From Paenarthrobacter nitroguajacolicus (GTDB lineage Bacteria > Actinomycetota > Actinomycetes > Actinomycetales > Micrococcaceae): a stretch of DNA of 64,000 nucleotides. A model generated the notes under the pieces. The model saw only the letters and a list, made by a program, of their open reading frames with translations, was not told the DNA's origin and made no database searches. The position numbers and the translations under genes are program-made. The stretch is taken from the NCBI RefSeq assembly GCF_029952445.1, contig NZ_JAQPPK010000016.1, positions 1-64,000 of the forward strand. The letters run 5' to 3'. Of this stretch, positions 15,192 through 23,136 are shown piece after piece. Each line of letters begins with the position of its first letter. Position 1 is the first letter of the stretch.

Positions 15192-16505
15192 TCACTGCAG
15201 TGCCGCCTGGGCGGCGTCAAGGAGTGATTCCAGAGTGGACGCCTGCGGCTTGGGTGCGGTGCCCGTGTTCGGGCTGCCGGTGGGCCGCGGCTTGGGCGTC
15301 TGCGTCTGCGTCGGGGTGGGCGTAGGGGTGGGTGTGGTTGGTGTTGGCGTGGGCGTCGCCGTAGAGGGCGGCGTGGTGATCGTGTCGGAGGGCACGTCGC
15401 TGGGAGCAGGTGCTGGCTGGACCGGTGCGGGCGTGGCCGTCCCGGGTGCCGGTGTTGCAGCTGGCGGCGCAGCAGCGGCTGCCGATGGAACCCAGATGGG
15501 CGCGGCCAGCGAGACGTGCGGTGAAGGAACCGACGACGGCGAAACCTCGGCGGGTGCCTCCGGAACCGTAGCCGGCTGGCCGGCTTGGGAAGACGCCGAA
15601 CCCGATGGAGTCGCACCGGATGAAGACGGGGAGGAAGCCGTGGTGTAGGAAGCCCGTGGCGCAGGGGCAGCTGAGCCCGTTTGGCGGTCCGAGCCGCCCT
15701 GCTGGCCGCTGGCTTCCTGTGCGGGTGACTCCTGCCCGAAGAACGGAAGCTCCAAGGCCTGCCCCACGGATCCCGCCGTCAGTACGAGGCCCAGTGCACC
15801 GGCGATGACTGCCATGCGCTGGCTCATGTGCTTCACCGAGGCAGCTTTCCGCAATACAGCCTGGGGTTCGCGGCCAAACGCCGACGAAGCCCCGAAGCCT
15901 GCTGCGGTAACCGGGGAAGGGGTCTTGGCGCGTGTCGCCGGGGCTGTGCCGGACGGTGAGCGTGGGGCGGTTTCGGCTCGAGCCGCAGTGACCGGAATGG
16001 CTGCTGTCGGCGGTTCCGGAGCATCGTGCTTCAGGCTGGATGACTCAACGACAGCCGGTTCAACGGCCGCGGGCTCAGCTGCAGCCGGTTCAGCGATGGC
16101 CTGCTCAACGGCAGGAAGCTGAACGATGGGAATAGCCGCCGTTGGAGGGCCCGGCGTGGTCGACACCGGAGCTGCCGCCTGTGCCGCTTCGACCACCGGG
16201 ATGGCTGCGGTCGCCGGTTCAGGAAGGGCGGATTTTTCTGTTGTGGGTTTTGCCGGTTCAAACGCAGCCGTTGCCGCCCGTTGCCGTTCAGCGGCCCGCG
16301 CGGCCGCACGTGTTGTGGGGGTGGGTGCAGTGGGCGCCGCTACGGTGGGTGCCACTTGCGTTGGGGTCGCCGCGGAGGTGGGCTCCGGCGTCGTACTTTC
16401 GGTTCCGGTGACCTGTCCGCTGGCTTGGGCCCGACGGCGTCCGGTTGGCTTGCTGCGCTCGCGCTCGAGTTGCGCGCGGCGCGAATTACCCATGGTTGGG
16501 GACAT
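15192..16505 (-). CDS. large disordered single-pass membrane protein with Pro/Thr-rich outer tail
   Basis: A 437-residue protein. ATG 16505 is chosen over a TTG at 16520 because GAGAGG sits at correct spacing before it. The N-terminus is very basic (R-R-A-Q-L-E-R-E-R-S-K-P-T-G-R-R-R), then about 200 residues of Ala/Pro/Glu-rich disorder contain three spaced copies of a T-A-A-I-P-V/I motif. One membrane helix (M-A-V-I-A-G-A-L-G-L-V-L-T-A-G-S-V-G) lies near residues 235-255, followed by a Ser/Pro/Thr-rich region with P-T repeats and a helical C-terminus (L-E-S-L-L-D-A-A-Q-A-A-L). N-in topology fits the positive-inside rule. No domain is recognised. It could be a wall-spanning scaffold; this is only a guess. 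Confidence 0.7.
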   Translation of the reverse strand: MSPTMGNSRRAQLERERSKPTGRRRAQASGQVTGTESTTPEPTSAATPTQVAPTVAAPTAPTPTTRAAARAAERQRAATAAFEPAKPTTEKSALPEPATAAIPVVEAAQAAAPVSTTPGPPTAAIPIVQLPAVEQAIAEPAAAEPAAVEPAVVESSSLKHDAPEPPTAAIPVTAARAETAPRSPSGTAPATRAKTPSPVTAAGFGASSAFGREPQAVLRKAASVKHMSQRMAVIAGALGLVLTAGSVGQALELPFFGQESPAQEASGQQGGSDRQTGSAAPAPRASYTTASSPSSSGATPSGSASSQAGQPATVPEAPAEVSPSSVPSPHVSLAAPIWVPSAAAAAPPAATPAPGTATPAPVQPAPAPSDVPSDTITTPPSTATPTPTPTTPTPTPTPTQTQTPKPRPTGSPNTGTAPKPQASTLESLLDAAQAALQ

Positions 16506-16789
16506 GGTTGTGCCTCTCAACGCCTGCGAGGTTAGCTGTCGGGTTCGGACGAGGCCGTCCGGCCGCGGGTAGCGGCTTCACCCCAAGGGCTTGTGGAGTA
16601 AAACAAGCCCGGGAAACTGTGGGTCCCCCGTCTCTGCCGCGGGTCTGGCGGATCCTGGATTGCGGCAGAGCCCGGCGTCAATCCAGAAGCGGCCCAGCGG
16701 AGATTCGGGTCGCCCTACGACCGTACAGGAGCCGGAAAGTAAAGTCACATTAATGTAACGGGCGGTAGGTCTGCCTCTGCGGGAGGGCT

Positions 16790-17020
16790 CTACCGCTTAG
16801 GCTTCGGGGCCGGAGCGGGAGCGGGGAGTTCGTACTCGATTCTCTGGATCTGCCGGACTTCATGGGTCTCCGGGCGGAAGATCTCGTCGACGACGCCCAG
16901 CATTCCTCCTGTCGCGGCACGCCGGACCCCACGCTTGTTTCCGCGGGCGATCCAGTACCAGAGTCCGGCCAGGAGCGCCGGAACTCCGAGGACTGCCGCC
17001 AACACGGCGAAGATATCCAT
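16790..17020 (-). CDS. small single-pass membrane protein
   Basis: A 76-residue protein with one N-terminal membrane helix (F-A-V-L-A-A-V-L-G-V-P-A-L-L-A-G-L-W-Y-W, residues 3-22), a basic N-K-R-G-V-R-R stop, a cytoplasmic segment, and a Pro/Ala/Lys tail ending K-P-K-R. No family is recognised. It starts 48 bases upstream of, and divergent from, the DNA ligase gene, so the two may share a control region. Confidence 0.65.
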   Translation of the reverse strand: MDIFAVLAAVLGVPALLAGLWYWIARGNKRGVRRAATGGMLGVVDEIFRPETHEVRQIQRIEYELPAPAPAPKPKR

Positions 17021-17067
17021 AGCCCAAGACTAGCTTCGCAGCTGAGCGGCAGGTAGAACATAGTCCT

Positions 17068-18132
17068 ATGGACCTCCCCGTGATGCCGCCCATTTCGCCC
17101 ATGCTCGCCAAGTCCGTGCCGAACATCCCCGAGGTTGGGCACTACGAGCCCAAGTGGGATGGTTTCCGGACCATCGTCTTTAAGGACGGCGACGAGGTCA
17201 TCCTCGGCAGCCGCAACGAGAAGCCCATGACGCGCTATTTTCCCGAGCTTGTGGAAGCCCTGAAGCGAAATCTCCCGGACAAATGCGTGATCGACGGCGA
17301 GATCGTACTGATCGAGGGCAACAGGCTCGAGTTTGAGGTGCTGCAGCAACGGATCCATCCCGCCGACAGCCGGGTGCGGATGCTTGCCGAGAAGACGCCT
17401 GCATCCCTGGTTGCCTTCGACATCCTTGCCTTGGGCGACGACAACCTGATGGACACACCGTTTTCGGAGCGTCGTGCCGTTCTGGAACGTGCGTTGGCCA
17501 AGGCTGAGCCTCCGATCTACGTCACCCCCGCGGTGACTGCCCTTGCCCGGGCGCAGGAGTGGTTCGTGCAGCTCGAAGGAGCGGGCCTGGATGGGATTCT
17601 TTCCAAGCCACTGGATGGGACGTACCAGCCGAACAAGAGGGTGATGTTCAAGACCAAGCACGAACGGACCGCCGACTGCGTGGTGGCCGGCTTCCGCTGG
17701 CACAAAACGGCGAAGGTTGTGGGGTCCATGCTGCTGGGCCTTTATAACGACGCCGGTCGCCTCCAGCATGTGGGGGTGGTGGCCTCATTCCCGATGGCGC
17801 GGAGGGAGAGCCTGGTGGCTGAGCTTGAGCCTTACACAGTGGACCTTGGCGAGCACCCCTGGGGCGAATGGGCCAGCCAGGACGAAGCGGCCGGGGGCTC
17901 AAGGATGCCCGGCGCCCAGAGCAGGTGGAGCGCAGGGAAGGACTTCTCCTTTGTGCCCCTGCGCCCCGAGCTGGTGATCGAGGTGGCCTACGACTACATG
18001 GAGGGCGAGAGGTTCCGCCACACAACGCAGTTTCGTCGGTGGCGGCCGGACCGGACCCCGGAGAGTTGCACTTACTCGCAGCTGGAAGAGCCCGCAGACT
18101 ACGACCTCGGGGAGATCCTGCGCCTCCCGTAG
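17068..18132 (+). CDS. ATP-dependent DNA ligase, LigC type
   Basis: A 354-residue ligase. Motif I is E-P-K-W-D-G-F-R with the adenylated lysine at K29. Motif III/IIIa (L-V-A-F-D-I-L-A) and motif IV/V (L-D-G-I-L-S-K-P; M-F-K-T-K-H-E-R-T-A-D) follow in order, and the C-terminal OB-fold begins near residue 215. It joins nicked DNA using ATP, acting beside the essential NAD-dependent LigA. The size fits LigC, a stand-alone repair ligase, rather than LigD, which is fused to polymerase and nuclease. No Ku, primase or nuclease gene is adjacent. ATG 17068 is chosen as the first methionine before the M-L-A-K-S block. Confidence 0.93.
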   Translation: MDLPVMPPISPMLAKSVPNIPEVGHYEPKWDGFRTIVFKDGDEVILGSRNEKPMTRYFPELVEALKRNLPDKCVIDGEIVLIEGNRLEFEVLQQRIHPADSRVRMLAEKTPASLVAFDILALGDDNLMDTPFSERRAVLERALAKAEPPIYVTPAVTALARAQEWFVQLEGAGLDGILSKPLDGTYQPNKRVMFKTKHERTADCVVAGFRWHKTAKVVGSMLLGLYNDAGRLQHVGVVASFPMARRESLVAELEPYTVDLGEHPWGEWASQDEAAGGSRMPGAQSRWSAGKDFSFVPLRPELVIEVAYDYMEGERFRHTTQFRRWRPDRTPESCTYSQLEEPADYDLGEILRLP

Positions 18133-18158
18133 CTGCGCCTCCCGTAGCGGGTCCGGAA

Positions 18159-18422
18159 CTACTCCTCGTGCCCCTGGTCGCTGCTCATGCTGCCTTCGGC
18201 GGGCGGCGTTTCTCCCGGAGGCACGCCCCCGCCTGGCTCCAGTCCTGTGACATTTCCGTCCAAGGGGTCCGGGTTGGCTGAGGAAGCGGGGTCGTCGTCC
18301 TCGTCCTGGCGCATATCGGGATCTTCGTGGATGCTGTCCGCGTCGGCGGTAGTGTCAATGGGTCCGGTAGCGCCGCTCACGCCGAAGGTTTGGGGATCGT
18401 CTTCCGGGTCATAGCTGGTCAT
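18159..18422 (-). CDS. small acidic protein with a DUF6480-like motif
   Basis: An 87-residue, strongly acidic, Pro-rich protein with no membrane segment. ATG 18422 follows AAAGGG at proper spacing; an in-frame ATG at 18437 has no such site. The C-terminal stretch [20 protein letters not shown] resembles the conserved part of short actinobacterial DUF6480 proteins. Those usually continue into a C-terminal membrane helix, which is missing here. The family assignment is from memory and needs a search. It is convergent with the ligase gene, 26 bp apart. Function unknown. Confidence 0.65.
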   Translation of the reverse strand: MTSYDPEDDPQTFGVSGATGPIDTTADADSIHEDPDMRQDEDDDPASSANPDPLDGNVTGLEPGGGVPPGETPPAEGSMSSDQGHEE

Positions 18423-18535
18423 GGTGAACCCTTTCATAAGCAGGCTTACTATTCCGCTTGCCCGGCCAGCCTAACCTGATTCAGCCGGACCCAACAAGGG
18501 GCACCCGGGCCAGCGCCGACGTCGTCGATGACCGC

Positions 18536-19321
18536 TTAGCGGTGCTGCGTCGTGGCGGTGACGAAACTCCGGATGGCATCCGCCACGGCCTTGGGCCGCA
18601 TGTGCTGGGCTACGTGTCCGACGCCTGGAATCTCCACCAGGCGCCCTTGCGCCACTGCCCTGGAAAGGCGCAGCGACCAGTCCGGCCCCGCAACATGGTC
18701 GCGGCTTCCCCGGAGAATCAGCACAGGGACCTTGATCCCGGACAACCGCTTCTCCGTGGGATATTTCATCATCACGGCCAACTCGGTGAAGTACCAGCGG
18801 GGGCCACAGCGAAGATAGTCGGTGAGGACGATCCAGTTGGACGAGGGACTCTCGCGGAGCATCCCATCCAGGGTCAGGGCGATCGACTGGCGCATGACGT
18901 TCTTGTGCCGGGAGTCGACGACGGGCCCCATCAACACCACCTGGCGCGCACTCTCAGGCCGGTACAGGGCAGCCTCGATCGCGAACTGCACTCCCATGGA
19001 ATGGCCCACCAGGATGTACGAGTCAATCCCACGTGATGCCAGTGCTTCGGCAATGAACGCGCCGTAATCCTCCACCTGGAGTTGCCTGCCCGGGCGTGGA
19101 GTGCCCGCGAAGCCCGGAAGATCAAATGAATACGTGGGCGCGCCCGCAGCCAACACTGCGTGCAGGCGGGCAAGGTACCGGTGCGAAACCCCAATCCCGT
19201 GGATCAGGACGAACGCGGGCTGGTTTCCGGGATCCATTCCTGGTTCCGGAGAACCTTCGGTCCAGAGGATTCTTCCGGTAAGGCCCAGGACCTCGACGTC
19301 GGCGGACAGCAGCGCGCTCAT
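18536..19321 (-). CDS. alpha/beta hydrolase
   Basis: A 261-residue alpha/beta-hydrolase-fold enzyme. The oxyanion motif H-G-I-G lies near residues 41-44, the nucleophile elbow G-H-S-M-G places Ser108, the acid is probably Asp in R-G-S-R-D-H (about 213), and the catalytic histidine lies in G-V-G-H-V (about 239). Together these make a complete triad. ATG 19321 is used; a TTG nine bases upstream is possible and neither has a strong ribosome site. It probably hydrolyses an ester or lactone in the cytoplasm. Nothing in the neighbourhood narrows the substrate. Confidence 0.85.
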   Translation of the reverse strand: MSALLSADVEVLGLTGRILWTEGSPEPGMDPGNQPAFVLIHGIGVSHRYLARLHAVLAAGAPTYSFDLPGFAGTPRPGRQLQVEDYGAFIAEALASRGIDSYILVGHSMGVQFAIEAALYRPESARQVVLMGPVVDSRHKNVMRQSIALTLDGMLRESPSSNWIVLTDYLRCGPRWYFTELAVMMKYPTEKRLSGIKVPVLILRGSRDHVAGPDWSLRLSRAVAQGRLVEIPGVGHVAQHMRPKAVADAIRSFVTATTQHR

Positions 19322-19406
19322 GCGAACCAAACCACGGAAAGGGATCTTGAAGCCATACCGCTATTGAACAGCATGCTGGGCATCCCGGGTGACCGGGCGG
19401 GCGCAG

Positions 19407-19658
19407 CTAGTCCCTGGCGGGGTCGTCCGATTCGCTGGTGTCGGCGGCCGGACGTGAAGCGTCAGGTGCGGACGCAGCGTCAGCGGCCTCCCGGCGTCGT
19501 GCGATTTTCGATTCTGTCCACATGGTGACCGCCACGAACACCGTGCACGCGAACATGAAGGTAGCCACAAAGTTCAGTCCCATGGCTGAGCCCAAGGGTA
19601 TGGCAAGGGCCAGCGCAGCCAAACCGGCCACGATATGCCACCCTTTGAAATTGCCCAC
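19407..19658 (-). CDS. small two-helix membrane protein
   Basis: An 83-residue protein starting at GTG 19658. Two hydrophobic segments (I-V-A-G-L-A-A-L-A-L-A-I-P-L, about 9-22; N-F-V-A-T-F-M-F-A-C-T-V-F-V-A-V, about 29-44) are followed by a basic K-I-A-R-R-R-E and an Ala/Asp/Ser-rich cytoplasmic tail. No family is recognised. It lies downstream of the excisionase-like gene on the same strand, about 66 bp away. Confidence 0.6.
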   Translation of the reverse strand: MGNFKGWHIVAGLAALALAIPLGSAMGLNFVATFMFACTVFVAVTMWTESKIARRREAADAASAPDASRPAADTSESDDPARD

Positions 19659-19724
19659 TGATCAAGCGTAACCCCGGGCTTTACAGGTCCCCGCCTGTTG
19701 ACTGGGATCGTTGCTTGATCCTTA

Positions 19725-20147
19725 TCACTCGGACGCTTTTTGCCCCTTTTGGGCGTCATCTCCGGCGGCTTCTTCGGCCCGCTTTTTCTTCTGTGTTTCC
19801 AGCCAGGCCATGATCGCAGCCTGCCGGATCCGACGATGCGTACCCCTGTACTCCACCGGAATTTCGCCCCGGTCGGTCATGTTCCGGAGATAGGTGTGCG
19901 AGATTCCCGCGAGCTCAGCGGCCTGCGAGGTGGTGAGCATTTCCTCCACGCTGCTGACCGTCACGGTTTCGCCCCGCCCCAGTCGCGCCAAGAGGTCGAC
20001 GACGGCGTCCCTCGCCTGCTCCGGCAGGCGGTGGACCGTGCCGTCCACGAACACTGTGATGTCGTTGCTGTCCTGCAGCGAACCCGCAAGGTTCCGGGCG
20101 TCATCCGCGGGAAGGCCAGCTGTGACGCGGGGAGCTATCAATGCCAT
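19725..20147 (-). CDS. excisionase-family (MerR-like winged HTH) DNA-binding protein, antitoxin-like
   Basis: A 140-residue protein. The C-terminal half is an excisionase-type helix-turn-helix: M-L-T-T-S-Q-A-A-E-L-A-G-I-S-H-T-Y-L-R-N-M (about 69-89), then the wing I-P-V-E-Y-R-G-T-H-R-R-I. The N-terminal half (about 1-60) is a separate helical domain. In many actinobacteria this architecture is the antitoxin of a PIN-domain toxin placed just downstream, but here the next gene on the strand is a small membrane protein. It therefore looks like an orphan antitoxin or a solitary regulator. No phage integrase or attachment site is seen. Confidence 0.75.
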   Translation of the reverse strand: MALIAPRVTAGLPADDARNLAGSLQDSNDITVFVDGTVHRLPEQARDAVVDLLARLGRGETVTVSSVEEMLTTSQAAELAGISHTYLRNMTDRGEIPVEYRGTHRRIRQAAIMAWLETQKKKRAEEAAGDDAQKGQKASE

Positions 20148-20167
20148 GGCAGAAGCCTAGCCTGAGG

Positions 20168-20191
20168 GCCGGGCTCGCAGGCGAACCCGGC
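20168..20191 (-). terminator. weak terminator after ptsH
   Basis: GCCGGG-C-TCG pairs with CGA-A-CCCGGC (9 pairs, one mismatch, 4-base loop) within 30 bases of the ptsH stop. There is no T tract. Confidence 0.45.
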
Positions 20192-20196
20192 GCAAG

Positions 20197-20475
20197 CTAT
20201 TCCGCGTCCAGGTCCGTCTCCAACAGCTTCACCAGTGCGTCCAGCGCTGCGTCGGCCCCGTCACCCTCCGCCCGCAGCACCACCACGTCACCCTTTGCTG
20301 CGCCGAGGGTCATGAGCGAGAGGATGCTGGCGGCGTCCATCGCTTCATCCTCGGGCTGGCCCTGCATGGCGATGGTGACGTCCACGGGCTGCTCGCCTGC
20401 CAACTCGGCGAACAAGGCGGCGGGGCGGGCGTGCAGGCCCGAGCGGCTGGCTACGGTTGCTGTGCGTTCCGGCAT
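20197..20475 (-). CDS. ptsH: phosphocarrier protein HPr
   Basis: A 92-residue PTS phosphocarrier. It accepts the phosphate from Enzyme I on His15 (S-G-L-H-A-R-P-A) and passes it to sugar-specific EIIA domains. The second conserved site, S-I-L-S-L-M-T-L-G-A around residue 46-56, matches the region holding regulatory Ser46 in Gram-positive HPr. ATG 20475 places the histidine exactly at 15; an in-frame frame extending to 20550 is rejected. It lies 29 bases downstream of the Enzyme I gene on the same strand, forming a ptsI-ptsH operon. Confidence 0.96.
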   Translation of the reverse strand: MPERTATVASRSGLHARPAALFAELAGEQPVDVTIAMQGQPEDEAMDAASILSLMTLGAAKGDVVVLRAEGDGADAALDALVKLLETDLDAE

Positions 20476-20504
20476 GGTTTCTCCTGGCTGTAGTTCGGGA
20501 AGGG

Positions 20505-22220
20505 TTAGAGGCCGAGCTCTTCGAGCACGGGCAGCTTGGCGCGGACCCACTCGCGGGCTTCGGTGGCGCTGGGGGCGGAAAGGGCCAGTCGGGCAAGTTC
20601 CTGCGCCTGCTCCAGCGTGACCGTCTTCAGCACGGTTCCGACGGCTGCCAACGAGCGCGCGGTCATGGACAGCGTGGTGACGCCCAGCCCGGTAAGCACG
20701 ACGGCGAGGGCCGGGTCGGCGGCTGCCTCACCGCAGACTCCCACGGGCTTGGCAGCGCCCGCCCCGCCGGAGGCTTCCCGGCCGGCTCCTTCCTGTGCTG
20801 CTCCTTCCACGGTCAGCTGCACCAGCCTGAGCACTGCAGGCTGCCACGGCGTGTTCAGTTCAGCGAGGGGGCCGAGCTGGCGGTCGGCTGCCATGGCGTA
20901 CTGGGTGAGGTCGTTTGTGCCCAGGGAAGCGAAACCGACTTCGCGCAGCACCGTGGCCGCGGTCAGTGCAGCCGAGGGGACCTCCACCATGACGCCCGGC
21001 GTCTTGATTCCCGCTGCCGCACAGAGCGAGGCGAAACGGCCCGCTTCCGCAGCAGTGGAGATCATGGGGGCCATGACCCAAACGTCGGCCTCGGATTCCG
21101 AAGCGGCGCGTGCAATTGCCTCGAGCTGGCGTTCCAGGACACCCGGTGTGGTGAAGTCGGTGCGGTAGCCGCGAACGCCCAGCGCAGGGTTGGGCTCCGT
21201 GGCATCGGTGAGGAAGGGAAGCGGTTTATCGGCGCCCGCGTCCAGGGTACGCAGGACCACTTTCTTGCCGGGGAAGGCGTCGAACACGGCCTTGTACGCT
21301 GCGGCTTGCTCGTCGACGGAGGGCTCGGTGTCCCGTTCCAGGAAGCAGAATTCGGTACGGAACAGGCCGACACCCTGTGCGCCCAGGCCCGCGGCGGCCA
21401 CGGCGTCTTTGGCACCTCCGACGTTGGCCAGGAGCGGCACCAAGTGACCGTCCGCCGTCGTGCCGTTTCCGTCGAAGGCGGCGAGTGTTGCGGAAGTTTC
21501 GGCCCAAGCGGTGGCGGAAGCGCGGTGCTCGTCGGAGGGCTCGAGCGCCACGAAACCAGCGGCGCCGTCGACGTAAACTTCGGAGCCATCGGCGATCTCG
21601 TCCACGCCGTGGGCTGCGACGACGGCGGGCAGGCCGAGCGAGCGCGCGATGATGGCGGTGTGGGACTGAGGTCCGCCGCCCGAGGTCACCAATGCCAGTA
21701 CAACTGCGGGATTCAGGGTTGCAGTGTCTGCCGGGGCGAGGTCCTCAGCCACCAGGATGAAGGGAGTTTCAGAGGACGGGATGCCAGGTGCGGGGACACC
21801 ACGGAGTTCGGCCACGATGCGGGCGCGGACATCCAGCACGTCGGTGGCGCGTTCGGCCATATAGCCGCCCAGGTTGTGCAGCATTTCCGAGACAGACGCG
21901 CCGGCTTCCCAGATGGCCCGCTCCGCTGAGGATCCGGCGTTGATCAGTTTGCCGGCCGATTTCAGCAGCATGGTGTCCTTGGCCATGAGGGCGGTGGCCT
22001 CAAGGACGGCCTTGCCGTCGCCGGAGGCGGAGTCCGCGCGCGCCTTGAGCTCGTCGTGGACGGACTGCGCGGCAGCCTTCAAACGCGCGACGGCGTCTTC
22101 CGGAGCAACGTCCGCGGCCAGCCGTTCGCCCGACGGCGGCTCGCTCACCGGCTTGGGCATCTGGCGGACGGAACCGATGATGCGGCCAGGGCTTACCCCA
22201 ACTCCTTGGAAATTCTGCAC
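20505..22220 (-). CDS. ptsI: phosphoenolpyruvate-protein phosphotransferase (PTS Enzyme I)
   Basis: A 571-residue Enzyme I. It takes phosphate from PEP and transfers it to HPr. The active-site histidine is H187 in G-G-G-P-Q-S-H-T-A-I-I, close to H189 of E. coli. The C-terminal PEP-binding barrel shows G-L-F-R-T-E-F-C-F and the T-N-D-L-T-Q-Y segment. GTG 22220 is preferred because it gives the typical N-terminus x-Q-N-F-Q-G-V-G-V-S-P-G and has AGAGGA upstream; a GTG at 22268 would add 16 unusual residues. It is cotranscribed with ptsH and divergent from a TetR regulator next to the mannitol genes. Confidence 0.95.
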   Translation of the reverse strand: MQNFQGVGVSPGRIIGSVRQMPKPVSEPPSGERLAADVAPEDAVARLKAAAQSVHDELKARADSASGDGKAVLEATALMAKDTMLLKSAGKLINAGSSAERAIWEAGASVSEMLHNLGGYMAERATDVLDVRARIVAELRGVPAPGIPSSETPFILVAEDLAPADTATLNPAVVLALVTSGGGPQSHTAIIARSLGLPAVVAAHGVDEIADGSEVYVDGAAGFVALEPSDEHRASATAWAETSATLAAFDGNGTTADGHLVPLLANVGGAKDAVAAAGLGAQGVGLFRTEFCFLERDTEPSVDEQAAAYKAVFDAFPGKKVVLRTLDAGADKPLPFLTDATEPNPALGVRGYRTDFTTPGVLERQLEAIARAASESEADVWVMAPMISTAAEAGRFASLCAAAGIKTPGVMVEVPSAALTAATVLREVGFASLGTNDLTQYAMAADRQLGPLAELNTPWQPAVLRLVQLTVEGAAQEGAGREASGGAGAAKPVGVCGEAAADPALAVVLTGLGVTTLSMTARSLAAVGTVLKTVTLEQAQELARLALSAPSATEAREWVRAKLPVLEELGL

Positions 22221-22316
22221 TGAATCCTCTGTTCCTGCTTGTTGGTTCAGACCCGCCGGCGTCGGCACCGGGGACCCCTCTACACAGCCTACAAATTTAT
22301 GTTGTGAGCCACTTCA

Positions 22317-22331
22317 TATAGCAACGCTATA
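22317..22331. promoter_or_regulatory. palindromic operator between ptsI and tetR/mtlA
   Basis: TATAGC-AAC-GCTATA is a perfect 6-3-6 inverted repeat about 19 bases before the tetR ATG (22350), where it could cover its promoter. TetR autoregulation, and possibly control of ptsI, is inferred. Confidence 0.55.
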
Positions 22332-22349
22332 GGTGCTAGGGTAGCGGTT

Positions 22350-23072
22350 ATGAGTTTCGATGACCAGCTTCCGCCTAAAATTCGGTTGCTTCGCGCAGCT
22401 GCCGAATTGCTGGCGAATTCGGAGGGGTCAGCGGTCTCAACGCGCCAGATCACCAAGCTTGCCGGGGTCACGGCGCCCACGCTTTACCACCACTTTGGTG
22501 ACAAAGAAGGACTGTTCGACGCCGTAGTCTCAGCCGGCTTCGAAGAGTACGTGGCGGGAGAGCGGGATTTTGCGCCGTCCGGGGAGCCCTTGGAAGACGT
22601 CCGGCGGATGTGGGACAACCACGTCCAGTTCGGTCTGAGCCAACCCCATCTCTATCTGGTCATGTTCGGCAACATCAGGCCGGAAAGCCGCCCGGCAATC
22701 GTGGCCGATGCCGAAGCGCTTCTGGAAGAAATGTTGAACAAGGCCGCCATCGCCGGTCAGATCAACGTGCCTCCCCGCGAAGCGGCACGCAGCATCCTGG
22801 CAGCCAATGTGGGCGTCACGCTCATGTTGATCGCTGAACCGGTGGAGGAACGGAACCTCGAGCTCTCAACGATGACCCGGGATTCCATGATTTTTGCCGT
22901 CTCCACGGACACCGCCCGTGGCGCCGCAGCAGAGGATTCCGGTAAGTCCTCGGTAGTTGTTGCAGCAATCGCCTTGAATGCGGCACTGCAGGCCTCGCAT
23001 TCGGACCAACTTTCCAGCTCTGAACTGAAGCTCTTCCTGGAATGGCTTCACCGCATTTCCAGCAGCTCCTAG
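22350..23072 (+). CDS. TetR-family regulator, likely controlling PTS/mannitol genes
   Basis: A 240-residue regulator. The N-terminal helix-turn-helix is clear (residues about 12-58) with T-R-Q-I-T-K-L-A-G-V-T-A-P-T-L-Y-H-H-F-G-D-K-E-G-L. The C-terminal ligand-binding part is about 50 residues longer than the shortest family members. It sits between the divergent ptsIH operon and mtlA-mtlD, 64 bp ahead of mtlA on the same strand, so it could be cotranscribed with the mannitol genes. Mannitol operons are more often governed by MtlR or DeoR/GntR-type proteins, so TetR control would be a lineage trait. The ligand is unknown. Confidence 0.85.
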   Translation: MSFDDQLPPKIRLLRAAAELLANSEGSAVSTRQITKLAGVTAPTLYHHFGDKEGLFDAVVSAGFEEYVAGERDFAPSGEPLEDVRRMWDNHVQFGLSQPHLYLVMFGNIRPESRPAIVADAEALLEEMLNKAAIAGQINVPPREAARSILAANVGVTLMLIAEPVEERNLELSTMTRDSMIFAVSTDTARGAAAEDSGKSSVVVAAIALNAALQASHSDQLSSSELKLFLEWLHRISSSS

Positions 23073-23136
23073 CTGCACTCTCTCGATCTATATCGACTGA
23101 CCCCGCGCCGCCGCGGGACACACGTTAGGAATTCAC

